From: Methylobacterium sp. J-026
GTDB lineage: Bacteria; Pseudomonadota; Alphaproteobacteria; Rhizobiales; Beijerinckiaceae
Assembly: GCF_022829585.1 (NCBI RefSeq)
Contig: NZ_JAKSYC010000270.1
Coordinates: 20,182-84,181 of the forward strand
DNA length: 64,000 nucleotides
Direction of reading: 5' to 3'
The stretch's first letter is position 1. Each line of letters starts with the position of its first letter. This document shows, one piece after another, positions 35,351 through 44,137 of this stretch. The translations under genes and the position numbers were made by a program. Under the pieces are notes generated by a model that was given only the letters and a program-made list of their open reading frames with translations, was not told the origin of the DNA and did no database searches.

Positions 35351-36287
35351 TGCCACCGTCGCCCTTCTGCGCGCTGCACTGGCCGATCCGACCACGGCCT
35401 GGAGCCTGGGCAGCTTCGGTGCCATCGCCGAGTTCATGCGCGATCCGGACGAGCCTGTCCTGGCCCTCCCTGACGATCGCCTGGGACTTGCGACCGCGCG
35501 CGGGGCCATCGCCCTGACCCCGAGCTCCGACCTGCGGCCCGTCGCCTACGAGACGGCCGTTTCGTCCGGCTGGAACCACGCCATCGCGCTTTGCCTGCCG
35601 GAGGCGACCTGCGCGATGAACCGCAGGACCGTGGTGACGGAACTCGGGCCCGACCGGAACGCCGCCCGGGTCGAGGATCGCGACGGCATCCTGTTCGACC
35701 TCGGCCTCGGCCTGCTCGCCGTGGATGCCTGTGTGCGGGTGCGCGATCCGGAGGCCGTCGAGCGGCTGCGGGCCGGCGTCGGCATGCCCCTGTTCGACCA
35801 CGCAAACCCCATCGGGTCGCATCTCGTCGCCATGAGCCCGCACCGGGTGTTCCTGGCGCGGGTCGGGCGCGTCGAGGTCTATGCTCCGATCCCGGGCCCC
35901 GGCGGTACCAGTCCTGAAGGTCCGCATACGCATGTGCTGCCCAAGCTCCTGCGCAGCGGTCGGACCCATGCCGCCACGACGCCGATCCCGGCGGGCTGGG
36001 TCCCCTGCGGAGGCCTGCACCCGGCGCACCCCTACAAGGACATGATGGGCGACCGCATCGCCTTCGATGCCGGCCGCTACGAAGCGTTCCAGGCGATGCT
36101 CGACCATTGGGGTGATCCGGAACTCGTGGCCATCAAGCGCGGCGGGCCCGAGGCGCCCGGCGGCACGGTGTCGACCCGCCACGCCCAGGGCGCACGGCGG
36201 GTCGCCGAGGCCCAGGCTCGTTACCTACGGGGCGAGATCATCGAGGGCTCGGCGAGCGACGACGAGGATGCGGAGGCGACGGCCTGA
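35325..36287 (+). CDS. Uncharacterised protein of the cobalamin operon
   Basis: 320 residues starting inside the end of btuD (26-base overlap), with GGAGGAG upstream, so it is translated with the transporter. It has no signal peptide or membrane segment. Conserved-looking parts: TAWSLGSFGAIAEFMRDPDE near the N-terminus, LFDHANPIGSHLVAMSPHRV in the centre, a His cluster PEGPHTHVLPKLL and GWVPCGGLHPAHPYKD. These histidines and the Cys could bind a metal or corrinoid, but I cannot name the family. Genomic neighbourhood suggests a cytoplasmic step after B12 import. Confidence 0.75.
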   Translation: MQPSPTSPDATVALLRAALADPTTAWSLGSFGAIAEFMRDPDEPVLALPDDRLGLATARGAIALTPSSDLRPVAYETAVSSGWNHAIALCLPEATCAMNRRTVVTELGPDRNAARVEDRDGILFDLGLGLLAVDACVRVRDPEAVERLRAGVGMPLFDHANPIGSHLVAMSPHRVFLARVGRVEVYAPIPGPGGTSPEGPHTHVLPKLLRSGRTHAATTPIPAGWVPCGGLHPAHPYKDMMGDRIAFDAGRYEAFQAMLDHWGDPELVAIKRGGPEAPGGTVSTRHAQGARRVAEAQARYLRGEIIEGSASDDEDAEATA

Positions 36288-36289
36288 CC

Positions 36290-36832
36290 GTGACCCGGAC
36301 GGTGCCCGGCAGGAATCGTCCGGGGGCACCGCAGAGGGTGATCGGCCTGATCGGCTGCCCGGGCGCGGGGAAGACGACCTACGCCCGCCGCTTCGACCCT
36401 CTCGCCGGCTGGGTTCACCTCACCCTCGACGACTTCCGGCAGACCCTCTGGCCGCCGCACCGGCAGGTCTACTGGGAACTCAGGCAGGGCTCACATGACG
36501 ATGCGGCCCGGGACCTCCTGCACCGGGTCAAGGAAGCGGCCCTGGATGCCGCCCTGACGAACGGCTTCAGCGTGGTGATGGCGGACACCCATCTCACCAG
36601 ACCCGTGTTCGAGCGCGAGCTCGGGATCGTCGCCCGACACGGACTCACCGTGGAGTGGAAAGTGTTCGACGTGCCGTGGGAGATCCTGAAGTCCCGCAAC
36701 GCGGAGCGTGGTCGGGTGGACCCGTCGCATCGCCAGCCGGATGAGGTCCTCCGGTTCACCTACGAGGTTTTCCGATCCCCGGACGCTTGGTGGCGTAGCT
36801 TGCCGCCGCAGCAGGTCGAGGTCCTGACCTGA
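36290..36832 (+). CDS. P-loop kinase-like ATPase of the cobalamin operon
   Basis: 180 residues starting with GTG two bases after the previous stop. Walker A GLIGCPGAGKTTYARRF (about residues 18-34), a LTLDDFRQTLWPPHRQ segment and the conserved DTHL motif VVMADTHLTRPVF resemble polynucleotide-kinase/AAA_33-type small-molecule kinases. The C-terminal Arg-rich SRNAERGRVDPSHRQP segment fits the lid. It may phosphorylate a corrinoid precursor, nucleoside or RNA end; the substrate is unknown. It is the last gene of the btu operon. Confidence 0.8.
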   Translation: MTRTVPGRNRPGAPQRVIGLIGCPGAGKTTYARRFDPLAGWVHLTLDDFRQTLWPPHRQVYWELRQGSHDDAARDLLHRVKEAALDAALTNGFSVVMADTHLTRPVFERELGIVARHGLTVEWKVFDVPWEILKSRNAERGRVDPSHRQPDEVLRFTYEVFRSPDAWWRSLPPQQVEVLT

Positions 36833-36943
36833 CGGACGGAGTGCGCGATCCGTCTTCCCAGGTGTTGCCGGCAGGGCATAACCCCTCGTGCATTGCACTT
36901 GGTCCGTTGACGGGCATGGGCGTCGGCATGTTAGCTCGGCCGT

Positions 36944-37113
36944 GACGGTTCCTCCCCGGAGGATCAAAAGGGAACGCGGTGCGGGGGTAGCCCCAACGCC
37001 GCGGCTGCCCCCGCAACTGTAAGCGGCGAGCCCTTCGCCACCGACGTCACTGAGCGGCCTCGCTCGGGAAGACGGTGAAGGGCAGTGACCCGCGAGCCAG
37101 GAGACCTGCCGTC
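36944..37113 (+). ncRNA. Cobalamin riboswitch 2
   Basis: Same blocks as the riboswitch at 30347: GACGGTTCCTCCCCGGAGGA, AAAAGGGAACGCGGTG, CCGCGGCTGCCCCCGCAACT then GTAAGCGGCGAGCCC, GTCACTGAG, TCGGGAAGAC and the B12 box AGCCAGGAGACCTGCCG (ending 37111). The central variable stem is shorter than in copy 1. It precedes a second TonB-dependent receptor, so this receptor is also predicted to be repressed by B12. Confidence 0.95.
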
Positions 37114-37189
37114 AGTCGTGGTCACACGCGAGACACGCTGGGCGGGGTGCCCCGGCGGGTGCGGAAGCATGCGCACTGCGCGTGGTTCG

Positions 37190-37229
37190 GCCTCGTTCGC
37201 GTTGACGTGCCACTGCCGTCGCCCGAGGC
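37190..37229 (+). promoter_or_regulatory. Leader hairpin 2, copy of the element at 30618
   Basis: GCCTCG...CGAGGC hairpin of the same length as that at 30618-30657, sharing TTCGCG, TGACGTGCCAC and CGTCGCC inside. It ends nine bases before the GTG start chosen for the receptor at 37238. The retention of this block in both leaders points to function. Confidence 0.55.
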
Positions 37230-37237
37230 CCATCAAC

Positions 37238-39346
37238 GTGTCCCGTTCACCGTCCATCCCGCTGATGTCCGTGCTGGCCCTGTCCTGCGCGATCCCCACC
37301 GCCGTCGCAGCCCAGGGGGCGCGCTCTGAGGAGACCGCCGTGGTGCTCGACGCGCTCTCGGTCGAGGGGACCCTCACCGCCACGCCGACCTACCGGGTGC
37401 CGGAGCTCTACAGCGGCACCAAGACGATCACGCCCCGCCTCGACCTACCGCAGCAGGTCGACGTAATCCCCCGGGAAGTCCTGATTGACACAGCCGCGAC
37501 CCGCGTCGAGCGCGCGCTCGACTACGTGCCCGGCGTCGGCAAACAGAACGACTTCGGCGCCCAGAACCTCGCCCTGTACTCGGTGCGCGGCTTCGCAACC
37601 CAGGATATCTTCCAGAACGGCTTCAACATCGCCCGCGGCTACAACGGCGCCCCCGACACCCAGAACGTCCAGTCCATCGAGGTCCTGAAGGGCCCGGCCG
37701 GAGCCCTCTACGGCCGCAGCGATCCGGGCGGCACCGTCAACATCCTCACCAAGCAGCCCGTAGCCCGACCCTTCGTCGAGATGGGCACGCTGTTCGGCAG
37801 CTTCGGCACCGCCCGCACCACGGTCGATGCCGGCGGTGCGTTGAGCGAGGACGGCAGCGTCCTCTATCGCTTCAACGGCGCGCTCGCCCGCCAGGACAGC
37901 TTTCGAGATTTCGTCGACGGCGATCGGGTGCTGCTCGCGCCGGTGGTGAGCTGGCAGGTCACCCCCGACACCAAGATCACGTTCGAGGCGCAGTACCTGC
38001 GCAACCGCCAGACCTTCGACCGCGGCACTGTCGCGGTGAACAACCGCCTCGGCCTCGTCCCGCGCTCACGCTTCTTCGGCGAGCCGGGCGACGATTCCGT
38101 GTCCGAGAGCGCGCTGCTGCAGGTGCGGCTGGAGCACGCCTTCAACACCGACTGGCATTTGCGAGTCGCCACGCACCTTAACACCGGTAGCCTCACCGGC
38201 GTGCAGACCGGCGCGACCGGGATCCTCGACGACGGGCGAACGCTGCTGCGCGAGTTCCGCCAGCACGACTTCACCTGGGGCGTCGCCATCGGCCAGGCCG
38301 AACTCGTCGGGCGCTTCGAGACCGGGCCCATCGCCCACACCCTGCTGCTCGGCCTGGAGCACGAGCGCTACAACAGCACCGAGAACCTCCTGCGCTCGAC
38401 CCCGCGCCTCGACCCCTTCGCCATCGACCTGTTCAACCCGGTCTACGGGCAGGCCAAGCCTCCGTTCACGCGCCGCTACAGCGCCAGCGAGAACGTCGGC
38501 AACACGGCGGTCTACCTCCAGGACCAGATCGCGCTCAGCCCGGAATGGAAGCTGCTGCTGGGCAACCGCACCGACTTCTACAACCAGACCTTCCGCGACA
38601 AGGTCGCGAACGAACGGACCGAGCAGGACCGTACCGGCTTCTCGCCGCGGGCCGGCCTCGTCTACCAGCCGCTGTCGTTCCTGGCCCTCTACGGCAACGT
38701 CGCCGCCTCGTTCCGCCCCAACACCGGCTTCGACAGCGCGTCCCGGCCCTTCGCTCCGGAGACGGGCTTCGCCTACGAGGTCGGGGCCAAGCTCGACCTG
38801 TTCGACGGCCTCAGCGTGACGGCGGCCGCCTTCCACATCGAGAAGGAGAACGTGCTCACCACCGACCCGGCGGACTTCTTCTTCCAGATCGCCGCGGGGG
38901 CCGTGCGAAGCCAAGGCTTCGACGTCAGCCTGGTCGGGCAGATCACGCCCGAGTTCCGGGTGATCGGCGGATACGCCTTCATCGACGCGGCGGTCACCCG
39001 CGACGAGGTGCTGAGGGTCGGATCACCGCTGCTCAACATTCCACGCCATAGCGGCTCGCTGCTCGGCATCTACGAGGTCCAGGCCGGCGACTGGAAGGGT
39101 TTTGGGATCGGCGGAGGGTTCCGAGCGGTCGGCTCGCGGCTCGGCGACAGCGGCGTCGAGAGCTTCCGCTTGCCGGGTTACATCCTGACGGACGCGCTGG
39201 CCTACTACCGCTACGAAAACCTGCGCTTCGGGCTGAACGTCGACAACATTTTCGACGAGACCTACTACGAGCGCTCCTACAACACCTTCTGGGTCGGCGT
39301 CGGTGAGCCGCGGCGGGTCACCGTCAGCATGACGGCACGGTTTTGA
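37238..39346 (+). CDS. TonB-dependent siderophore-type receptor under B12 control
   Basis: 702 residues from GTG 37238, followed by a signal peptide (IPLMSVLALSCAIPTAVAAQ); the frame is open to 37085, inside the riboswitch, and that start is rejected. Plug: LDLPQQVDVIPREVLIDTAA, ERALDYVPGVGKQNDFGAQN, YSVRGFATQDIFQNG, IEVLKGPAGALYGRSDPGGT and VNILTKQ, the signature of siderophore receptors (FhuA/FpvA/FoxA group). Barrel ends with NVDNIFDETYYERSYNTFWV and a C-terminal Phe. The B12 riboswitch upstream is at odds with iron siderophore transport and suggests a corrinoid, cobalt complex or B12-sparing substrate. Confidence 0.88.
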   Translation: MSRSPSIPLMSVLALSCAIPTAVAAQGARSEETAVVLDALSVEGTLTATPTYRVPELYSGTKTITPRLDLPQQVDVIPREVLIDTAATRVERALDYVPGVGKQNDFGAQNLALYSVRGFATQDIFQNGFNIARGYNGAPDTQNVQSIEVLKGPAGALYGRSDPGGTVNILTKQPVARPFVEMGTLFGSFGTARTTVDAGGALSEDGSVLYRFNGALARQDSFRDFVDGDRVLLAPVVSWQVTPDTKITFEAQYLRNRQTFDRGTVAVNNRLGLVPRSRFFGEPGDDSVSESALLQVRLEHAFNTDWHLRVATHLNTGSLTGVQTGATGILDDGRTLLREFRQHDFTWGVAIGQAELVGRFETGPIAHTLLLGLEHERYNSTENLLRSTPRLDPFAIDLFNPVYGQAKPPFTRRYSASENVGNTAVYLQDQIALSPEWKLLLGNRTDFYNQTFRDKVANERTEQDRTGFSPRAGLVYQPLSFLALYGNVAASFRPNTGFDSASRPFAPETGFAYEVGAKLDLFDGLSVTAAAFHIEKENVLTTDPADFFFQIAAGAVRSQGFDVSLVGQITPEFRVIGGYAFIDAAVTRDEVLRVGSPLLNIPRHSGSLLGIYEVQAGDWKGFGIGGGFRAVGSRLGDSGVESFRLPGYILTDALAYYRYENLRFGLNVDNIFDETYYERSYNTFWVGVGEPRRVTVSMTARF

Positions 39347-40527
39347 TGAGCGAGCGTCCGGAGCCGCCGGAGGCATCGACCAGTCTATCGACCCTGTCCG
39401 GCCGCATCGCCTCCATCGATGCCCTGCGCGGACTGGTGATGGTGCTGATGCTCCTCGATCACCTGCGCGAGACCTGGTTCCTGCACGTACCCGTGGCCGA
39501 CCCGGTCGACGCCCGGACTGCCCTGCCGGCCGTGGCCCTAGCCCGCCTCGTCGTCAGCCTGTGCGCACCCATCTTCATCGCGTTGACCGGCGTGGCCGCG
39601 TACCTGTTCGGTACCAGGCATACGCTGGCGGAGACACGGGCCTACCTGCTGAAGCGTGGGCTCGTGCTGATGGCGCTGGAGGTCTTCTACCTCTCGGAAC
39701 TGTACTGGGGCGTGGCCAGTCCGACGCTCTGGCTGCAGGTCATCTGGTGCATCGGCGTCTGCATGATCGTCCTGGCGGTGCTGGTCGGCCTGCCACGTCC
39801 GGTTCTATTCGCGGTAGGGCTGCTGATCGTCGGTGGCCACAACCTCCTTGACCCGATCCACCTCCAGCCTGACCAACCGTTTTTTGCGGTCTGGGCGATG
39901 CTGCACCAGCGTGACGTCATCGCGCTGCCGTTCGGGCTGGTCGCCAAGACGACCTATCCGGTACTCCCGTGGATCGGCGTGATCGTGCTCGGCTACGCAA
40001 TTGGCCCGTGGTTCCTGCCCAACGTCGCGGCGCAAACCCGCGAGCGCCGGTTTCTGGCCCTCGGCTGCGGGATGCTCGTCGCTTTCATGGTCCTGCGTCT
40101 GGCGAACGGCTACGGCGACAAGCCCTGCTTCGTGATCGAGGGCGACGCGCTTCGGACCAGTTTGAGCTTCCTCGCGCTGACGAAGTATCCCCCCTCGCTG
40201 CTGTTCCTGCTGCTGACGCTCGGGATCGGGTTGCTGCTCCTGGTTGCTCTCGAACGGATGCGCGACGCTTCGGTCGTCTCGGCCCTGGCGGTGTTCGGCG
40301 GTGCGCCGATGTTCTTCTACTTGCTCCACCTGACGATCCTGCGGCTCCTGTATCACGGTGCCGCCGCCATCTGGGCCCCGACGCAGGGCAGCGTGTTCGG
40401 CGTGGCAGATTACGGCTGGGTGCTGGTCTGGTACGTCGGCCTGGTCGTGCCCCTCTACTGGCCGACGGCCTGGTTCTCGCGCGTCAAGACATCCCGACGC
40501 GAGATCGCTTGGCTCAGGTATCTCTAG
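39346..40527 (+). CDS. DUF1624/HGSNAT-like membrane acyltransferase
   Basis: 393 residues, about ten membrane helices. The start ATG overlaps the stop of the receptor by one base. The N-terminal IDALRGLVMVLMLLDHLRET with the DHxR motif is the hallmark of the DUF1624/heparan-alpha-glucosaminide N-acetyltransferase-like group of membrane acyltransferases; GGAPMFFYLLHLTILRLLYH near the C-terminus is the matching second signature. Likely an inner-membrane acyl-transfer enzyme of unknown acceptor. It is translationally coupled to the B12-controlled receptor, so it should share that control. Confidence 0.85.
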   Translation: MSERPEPPEASTSLSTLSGRIASIDALRGLVMVLMLLDHLRETWFLHVPVADPVDARTALPAVALARLVVSLCAPIFIALTGVAAYLFGTRHTLAETRAYLLKRGLVLMALEVFYLSELYWGVASPTLWLQVIWCIGVCMIVLAVLVGLPRPVLFAVGLLIVGGHNLLDPIHLQPDQPFFAVWAMLHQRDVIALPFGLVAKTTYPVLPWIGVIVLGYAIGPWFLPNVAAQTRERRFLALGCGMLVAFMVLRLANGYGDKPCFVIEGDALRTSLSFLALTKYPPSLLFLLLTLGIGLLLLVALERMRDASVVSALAVFGGAPMFFYLLHLTILRLLYHGAAAIWAPTQGSVFGVADYGWVLVWYVGLVVPLYWPTAWFSRVKTSRREIAWLRYL

Positions 40528-40816
40528 TGGATGAAATCTGACGGATGGAACCCGTTCCCTGGGCCCACGCCCGGCCCCTTGCCGACCCTCGGAAGGTCCG
40601 CTCCCGGCCTGTTGAGGCAGAGGTCAACGACCGGGTTGGGTGGGAAGCAGCTTGGCTGCTTTCAGTCGCAAGACGTTCATAAGCGGACCTAGGATGACCC
40701 GCCGTCTCCGGATGGACGGTCCAACCCATCGCAGGGTCGAAGTTCGTTAAAGTCGGATGCCGACATCATCAGAGGCGATGCGACCAGCACGAAAGTGCTC
40801 TGCCTCGGGAGACAGG

Positions 40817-41455
40817 GTGATTCACGATTGCAAAGCCCCGGTCACGCGACATCTCGTGCTGGTCCGGCATGGCCAGAGCGTAGCCAACCGATCCGGCCTG
40901 TTCACGGGATTGCTGGACTCGCCCTTGACCGAGCAGGGCCGGAGGGAAGCCGAGGCAGCCGGCCGGCGTTTGGCAGAGTGCAACTGGCGCTTTTCCGCTG
41001 CCTTCACCTCGACGCTAACGCGGGCCGTCGTGAGCGGCCGGCTTATCCTCGATGCGCTCGGGCAACCCGGATTGGTCCCCCAAAGCTTCGCCGCGCTCGA
41101 CGAGCGAGACTACGGGGACCTCAGCGGGCTCGACAAGATCGCCGCCGATGCGCGCTGGGGGGCGGAGCGGATCGAGACCTGGCGCCGCTCCTACGCAGAG
41201 GCGCCGCCGAACGGTGAGAGCCTGCGCGATACCGTCTCCCGTATCGTGCCATGCTACCTCCGAACCATCCAGCCGGCGGTCATGGGCGGAGACGTGCTCG
41301 TCGTCGCCCACGGCAATTGCCTGCGGGCGCTTGTGATGGCGCTCGAAGACCTCAGCCCGGCGGAGGTCGAGCACCTCGAACTCGCGACGGGCTCCGTCAG
41401 GATCTATAAGCTTGCCGCGGACACGACGATCAAGGCCCACTGGATCGACGGGTGA
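40817..41455 (+). CDS. Histidine phosphatase / phosphoglycerate mutase-like
   Basis: 212 residues from a GTG with GGAG upstream (in-frame ATG at 40757 would add 20 residues lacking homology). Catalytic motif LVLVRHGQSVANRSGLFTGL with the phosphohistidine, followed by SPLTEQGRREAEAAG, TRAVVSGRLIL, ERDYGDLSGLDK, the proton donor Glu in NGESLRDTVSR and the second His in VVAHGNCLRALVMAL. The pattern is that of 2,3-bisphosphoglycerate-dependent phosphoglycerate mutase (GpmA). It is monocistronic; whether it works in glycolysis or as a general phosphatase is not shown. Confidence 0.88.
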   Translation: MIHDCKAPVTRHLVLVRHGQSVANRSGLFTGLLDSPLTEQGRREAEAAGRRLAECNWRFSAAFTSTLTRAVVSGRLILDALGQPGLVPQSFAALDERDYGDLSGLDKIAADARWGAERIETWRRSYAEAPPNGESLRDTVSRIVPCYLRTIQPAVMGGDVLVVAHGNCLRALVMALEDLSPAEVEHLELATGSVRIYKLAADTTIKAHWIDG

Positions 41456-41602
41456 ATCCGCCTGTCGGCCTCTCACAATGGGTCTCCGTGATCTGCGAAG
41501 GGGCACTTATTTCATCTATTTCAGTGATGGGAAGCATCTAATCATTCCGTTGGAGTGAATGAAAAGAACATGGGATTCTCCGGCATCACATCGGAGCCAC
41601 CC

Positions 41603-42700
41603 ATGTCCGCGCCCAGACTTTTCTCCCACGCTCGGTCAATGCGTGCCTTGGCCGGCACGAGAGCCATCCTTCCGGGACTGGGTCTCTGTATGGCGGTCAC
41701 CGCCGCAGCGGTCGGCTTCGAGGCCGTCGAGGCGCATCTGTTCGGTCGCGCCTGGCTCGAAGCCCTGGTGCTGGCGATCCTGCTCGGGAGCGCGATCCGC
41801 ACCGCCTGGACCCCGTCGCAACGTTTCTTTCCCGGCATCGCCTTCGGGGCCAAGACCGTACTGGAGATCGCGGTCGTTCTACTCGGGGCCTCGCTCAGCC
41901 TCACGACGATCCTCGCCGCCGGTCCGGGTCTGCTTTTCGGCATCGCGGGCGTCGTCGTGGTCGCGATCCTGTCGAGTTACGGCATCGGCCGAGCGCTCGG
42001 GCTGCATCCGCGCATGGCGATCCTCGTGGCCTGCGGGAACTCGATCTGCGGCAACTCGGCGATCGCCGCCACGGCACCGGTGATCGGCGCAGACGGCGAG
42101 GACGTCGCCGCCTCCATTGCCTTCACTGCGGTGCTAGGCGTGCTAGTGGTGCTCGGCCTGCCGCTGCTGGTGCCGCTGCTCGGCCTGTCGCCGATGCAGT
42201 ACGGCGTGCTCGCCGGCCTTACCGTCTACGCCGTGCCGCAGGTGCTCGCCGCCACCGCGCCGGTCGCGGCGCTCAGCGTCCAGGTCGGAACCCTGGTGAA
42301 GCTCGTCCGGGTGCTGATGCTAGGCCCGATCGTCCTGGTGCTCTCGCTCGGCGCGAGCCGGCTGCGCGAGGAGACCGACGAGGCCGCCCCCGGCGTCACC
42401 GCGGGCGACCGCCCGGCCCGCGGCGGCCTCGCGATCCACCGCCTGGTGCCGTGGTTCATCCTCGCCTTCCTTGCGCTCGCGGGCCTTCGCTCGACGGGCC
42501 TGATCCCGCCGGTTGCGCTCGCGCCGATGTCGGAGACCGCCAACGTGCTGACCGTGGTCTCGATGGCGGCGCTCGGCCTCGGGGTCGACGTGCGCAGCGT
42601 CGCCAAGGCCGGGGCGCGGGTGACCCTCGCGGTGGTCGCCTCGCTCCTCGCCCTCGGCGCCGTCAGCCTCGGCCTGATCCGCGTGCTCGGCCTCGTCTGA
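41603..42700 (+). CDS. YeiH-family putative sulfate exporter (UPF0324)
   Basis: 365 residues from an ATG with GGAG 6 bases upstream (frame open to a GTG at 41555). About ten helices. Family signature segments: LEALVLAILLGSAIRTAW, GAKTVLEIAVVLLGASLS, ILVACGNSICGNSAIAATAP (the GNSICGNSAI motif) and VYAVPQVLAAT. Members are predicted anion exporters often next to sulfite/taurine genes; the sulfite oxidase cluster starts 1.4 kb downstream, suggesting sulfate or sulfite export. No sigma-site of the shared type was found upstream. Confidence 0.88.
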   Translation: MSAPRLFSHARSMRALAGTRAILPGLGLCMAVTAAAVGFEAVEAHLFGRAWLEALVLAILLGSAIRTAWTPSQRFFPGIAFGAKTVLEIAVVLLGASLSLTTILAAGPGLLFGIAGVVVVAILSSYGIGRALGLHPRMAILVACGNSICGNSAIAATAPVIGADGEDVAASIAFTAVLGVLVVLGLPLLVPLLGLSPMQYGVLAGLTVYAVPQVLAATAPVAALSVQVGTLVKLVRVLMLGPIVLVLSLGASRLREETDEAAPGVTAGDRPARGGLAIHRLVPWFILAFLALAGLRSTGLIPPVALAPMSETANVLTVVSMAALGLGVDVRSVAKAGARVTLAVVASLLALGAVSLGLIRVLGLV

Positions 42701-42708
42701 TCCGCGCT

Positions 42709-43941
42709 ATGGCATCGATCCAACTCCTTGATGAAAGAACTGCCGTGACACGTTCGTCCCAATCTTCGTCCGAGGCGGTCGCGCAGGGGACGGGATGGTT
42801 GATGGGGCCGGGTCGCGAAGCGGCGGACGCGGCAGCCCTTCTCGACGGGTTCAGTGCGTGCCTCTCGGGGCTTGGCCTGCCACTGGCCCGCGCCACCACC
42901 CACGCGCCGACCCTGCATCCGTCGTTCCGCTGGGTAATGCGCGTCTGGCATCCAGGAGCGTCGAGCCTAGCCTTGCGTCGCCGCCACGGCATCGAGAGTA
43001 CGCCGACGTTCCACGGCAACACCGTCGAGCGCGTAGTCGAGACCCGTACCCCGTTCCGATGCCGTCTCGACGGGGATGGGCCGCTGCCGTTTCCCGTGCT
43101 CGGCGAGCTTCGCACCGAGGGTCTAACCGACTACCTCATCGTGCCGCTGCGCGCCGCGCGTGGACGCATGGGCGCCGCCTCCTGGGCCACGGCGAGACCG
43201 GGCGGCTTCACGCCGATCGAGATCTGCACGTTGCTGGCGCTGGTCGAGCCGTTCTCGCTGCTGTTCGAGATCAAGGCGCTCGACGACATGCTAGGCGCGG
43301 TGCTGAGCGCCTATGTCGGACGCGACCCGGCGCGGCAAATCCTGACCGGCACGGTGCGGCGCGGCGACGTACGCTTGATGCGGGCCGCGATGATGCTGAC
43401 CGACCTGCGCGGGTTCGGCGAACTGTCCGACCGGCAAAGCCCCGACCGTGTCGTGGCCGCCCTCAACCGGATGTTCGATGCCATCGTGCCGGCCGTCGAG
43501 GCGGAAGGCGGCGAGGTGCTGAAGTACATCGGCGACGGGCTACTGGCCGTGTTCGATGCCGATCGCGACGAGGCCGAGGCGCGCAGTGCCGCCTTGCGTG
43601 CCGCCGAGGCCGCGCTTGATGCGCTTGCGACCCTGCGCAACGGTGACAGGGCTGCCTTCGAGGTCGGCGTCGCACTTCATGTCGGGGAGGTCGCCTACGG
43701 CAATATCGGCGGCGGCGACCGGGTCGATTTCACGGCGATCGGCCGCGATCTCAACGTGCTCGCCCGCGTCGAGCGCCTGTGCAAGACCTACAACACGCCG
43801 CTGATCGCCACCGACACCTTCATCGACGGGTTGGCACATGCCCTTGAACCGCTCGGCACCGTCGCCTTGCGCGGTTTTTCCGAGCGTCACGCCCTGTTCG
43901 GGTGTCGCAGGACCGCGCCCGTCGGCGCGCCGGCGGCGTGA
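42709..43941 (+). CDS. Class III adenylate/guanylate cyclase
   Basis: 410 residues from ATG 42709 (8 bases after the exporter stop). Residues 1-200 form an N-terminal sensory domain without membrane helices (GMGAASWATA-type fold unknown). The catalytic domain has metal-binding Asp 232 in MLTDLRGFGELS and Asp 276 in LKYIGDGLLAVF; Lys of LKYIGDG plus Asp of GDRVDFTAIG fit adenine selectivity, and NVLARVE supplies the transition-state Asn/Arg. Makes cAMP from ATP, presumably in response to an unknown cytoplasmic cue. Alternative: guanylate cyclase is less likely from these residues. Confidence 0.88.
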   Translation: MASIQLLDERTAVTRSSQSSSEAVAQGTGWLMGPGREAADAAALLDGFSACLSGLGLPLARATTHAPTLHPSFRWVMRVWHPGASSLALRRRHGIESTPTFHGNTVERVVETRTPFRCRLDGDGPLPFPVLGELRTEGLTDYLIVPLRAARGRMGAASWATARPGGFTPIEICTLLALVEPFSLLFEIKALDDMLGAVLSAYVGRDPARQILTGTVRRGDVRLMRAAMMLTDLRGFGELSDRQSPDRVVAALNRMFDAIVPAVEAEGGEVLKYIGDGLLAVFDADRDEAEARSAALRAAEAALDALATLRNGDRAAFEVGVALHVGEVAYGNIGGGDRVDFTAIGRDLNVLARVERLCKTYNTPLIATDTFIDGLAHALEPLGTVALRGFSERHALFGCRRTAPVGAPAA

Positions 43942-44035
43942 CGCCGAGACGGCGTCCTTGATCGTCCCATTGGAGATCGAAACTTCTCAAATCATCGCGT
44001 TTGGAGATCATTCGTATCGCGAAAGACCGTTGGTG

Positions 44036-44064
44036 GGAATAAATCGTATCCCGTAGCATCTCCC
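44036..44064 (+). promoter_or_regulatory. ECF-type promoter of the sorAB genes
   Basis: GGAATA (44036-44041), 14 bases, then GCATCTCCC (44056-44064), 73 bases upstream of the sorA start. The same GGAATA-N14-GCATCTC arrangement occurs at three other promoters in the cluster, and a sigma/anti-sigma pair is encoded at 49302-50617. Confidence 0.75.
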
Positions 44065-44137
44065 TGGTCGCGAGGAATCGCCACGGGTCCGATGCCTTCG
44101 AACGCATCGACGCCGACATCCTTCAAGGGGAGAGACC

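Noticed and set aside
37085..37237. Start of the TonB receptor inside the riboswitch
   Set aside because: The translated part matches the RNA leader, and a signal peptide begins at the GTG at 37238.
41500..41602. GGGAAGCATCT near the YeiH start as a fifth sigma-site
   Set aside because: GGAATA and the 14-base spacing are absent.
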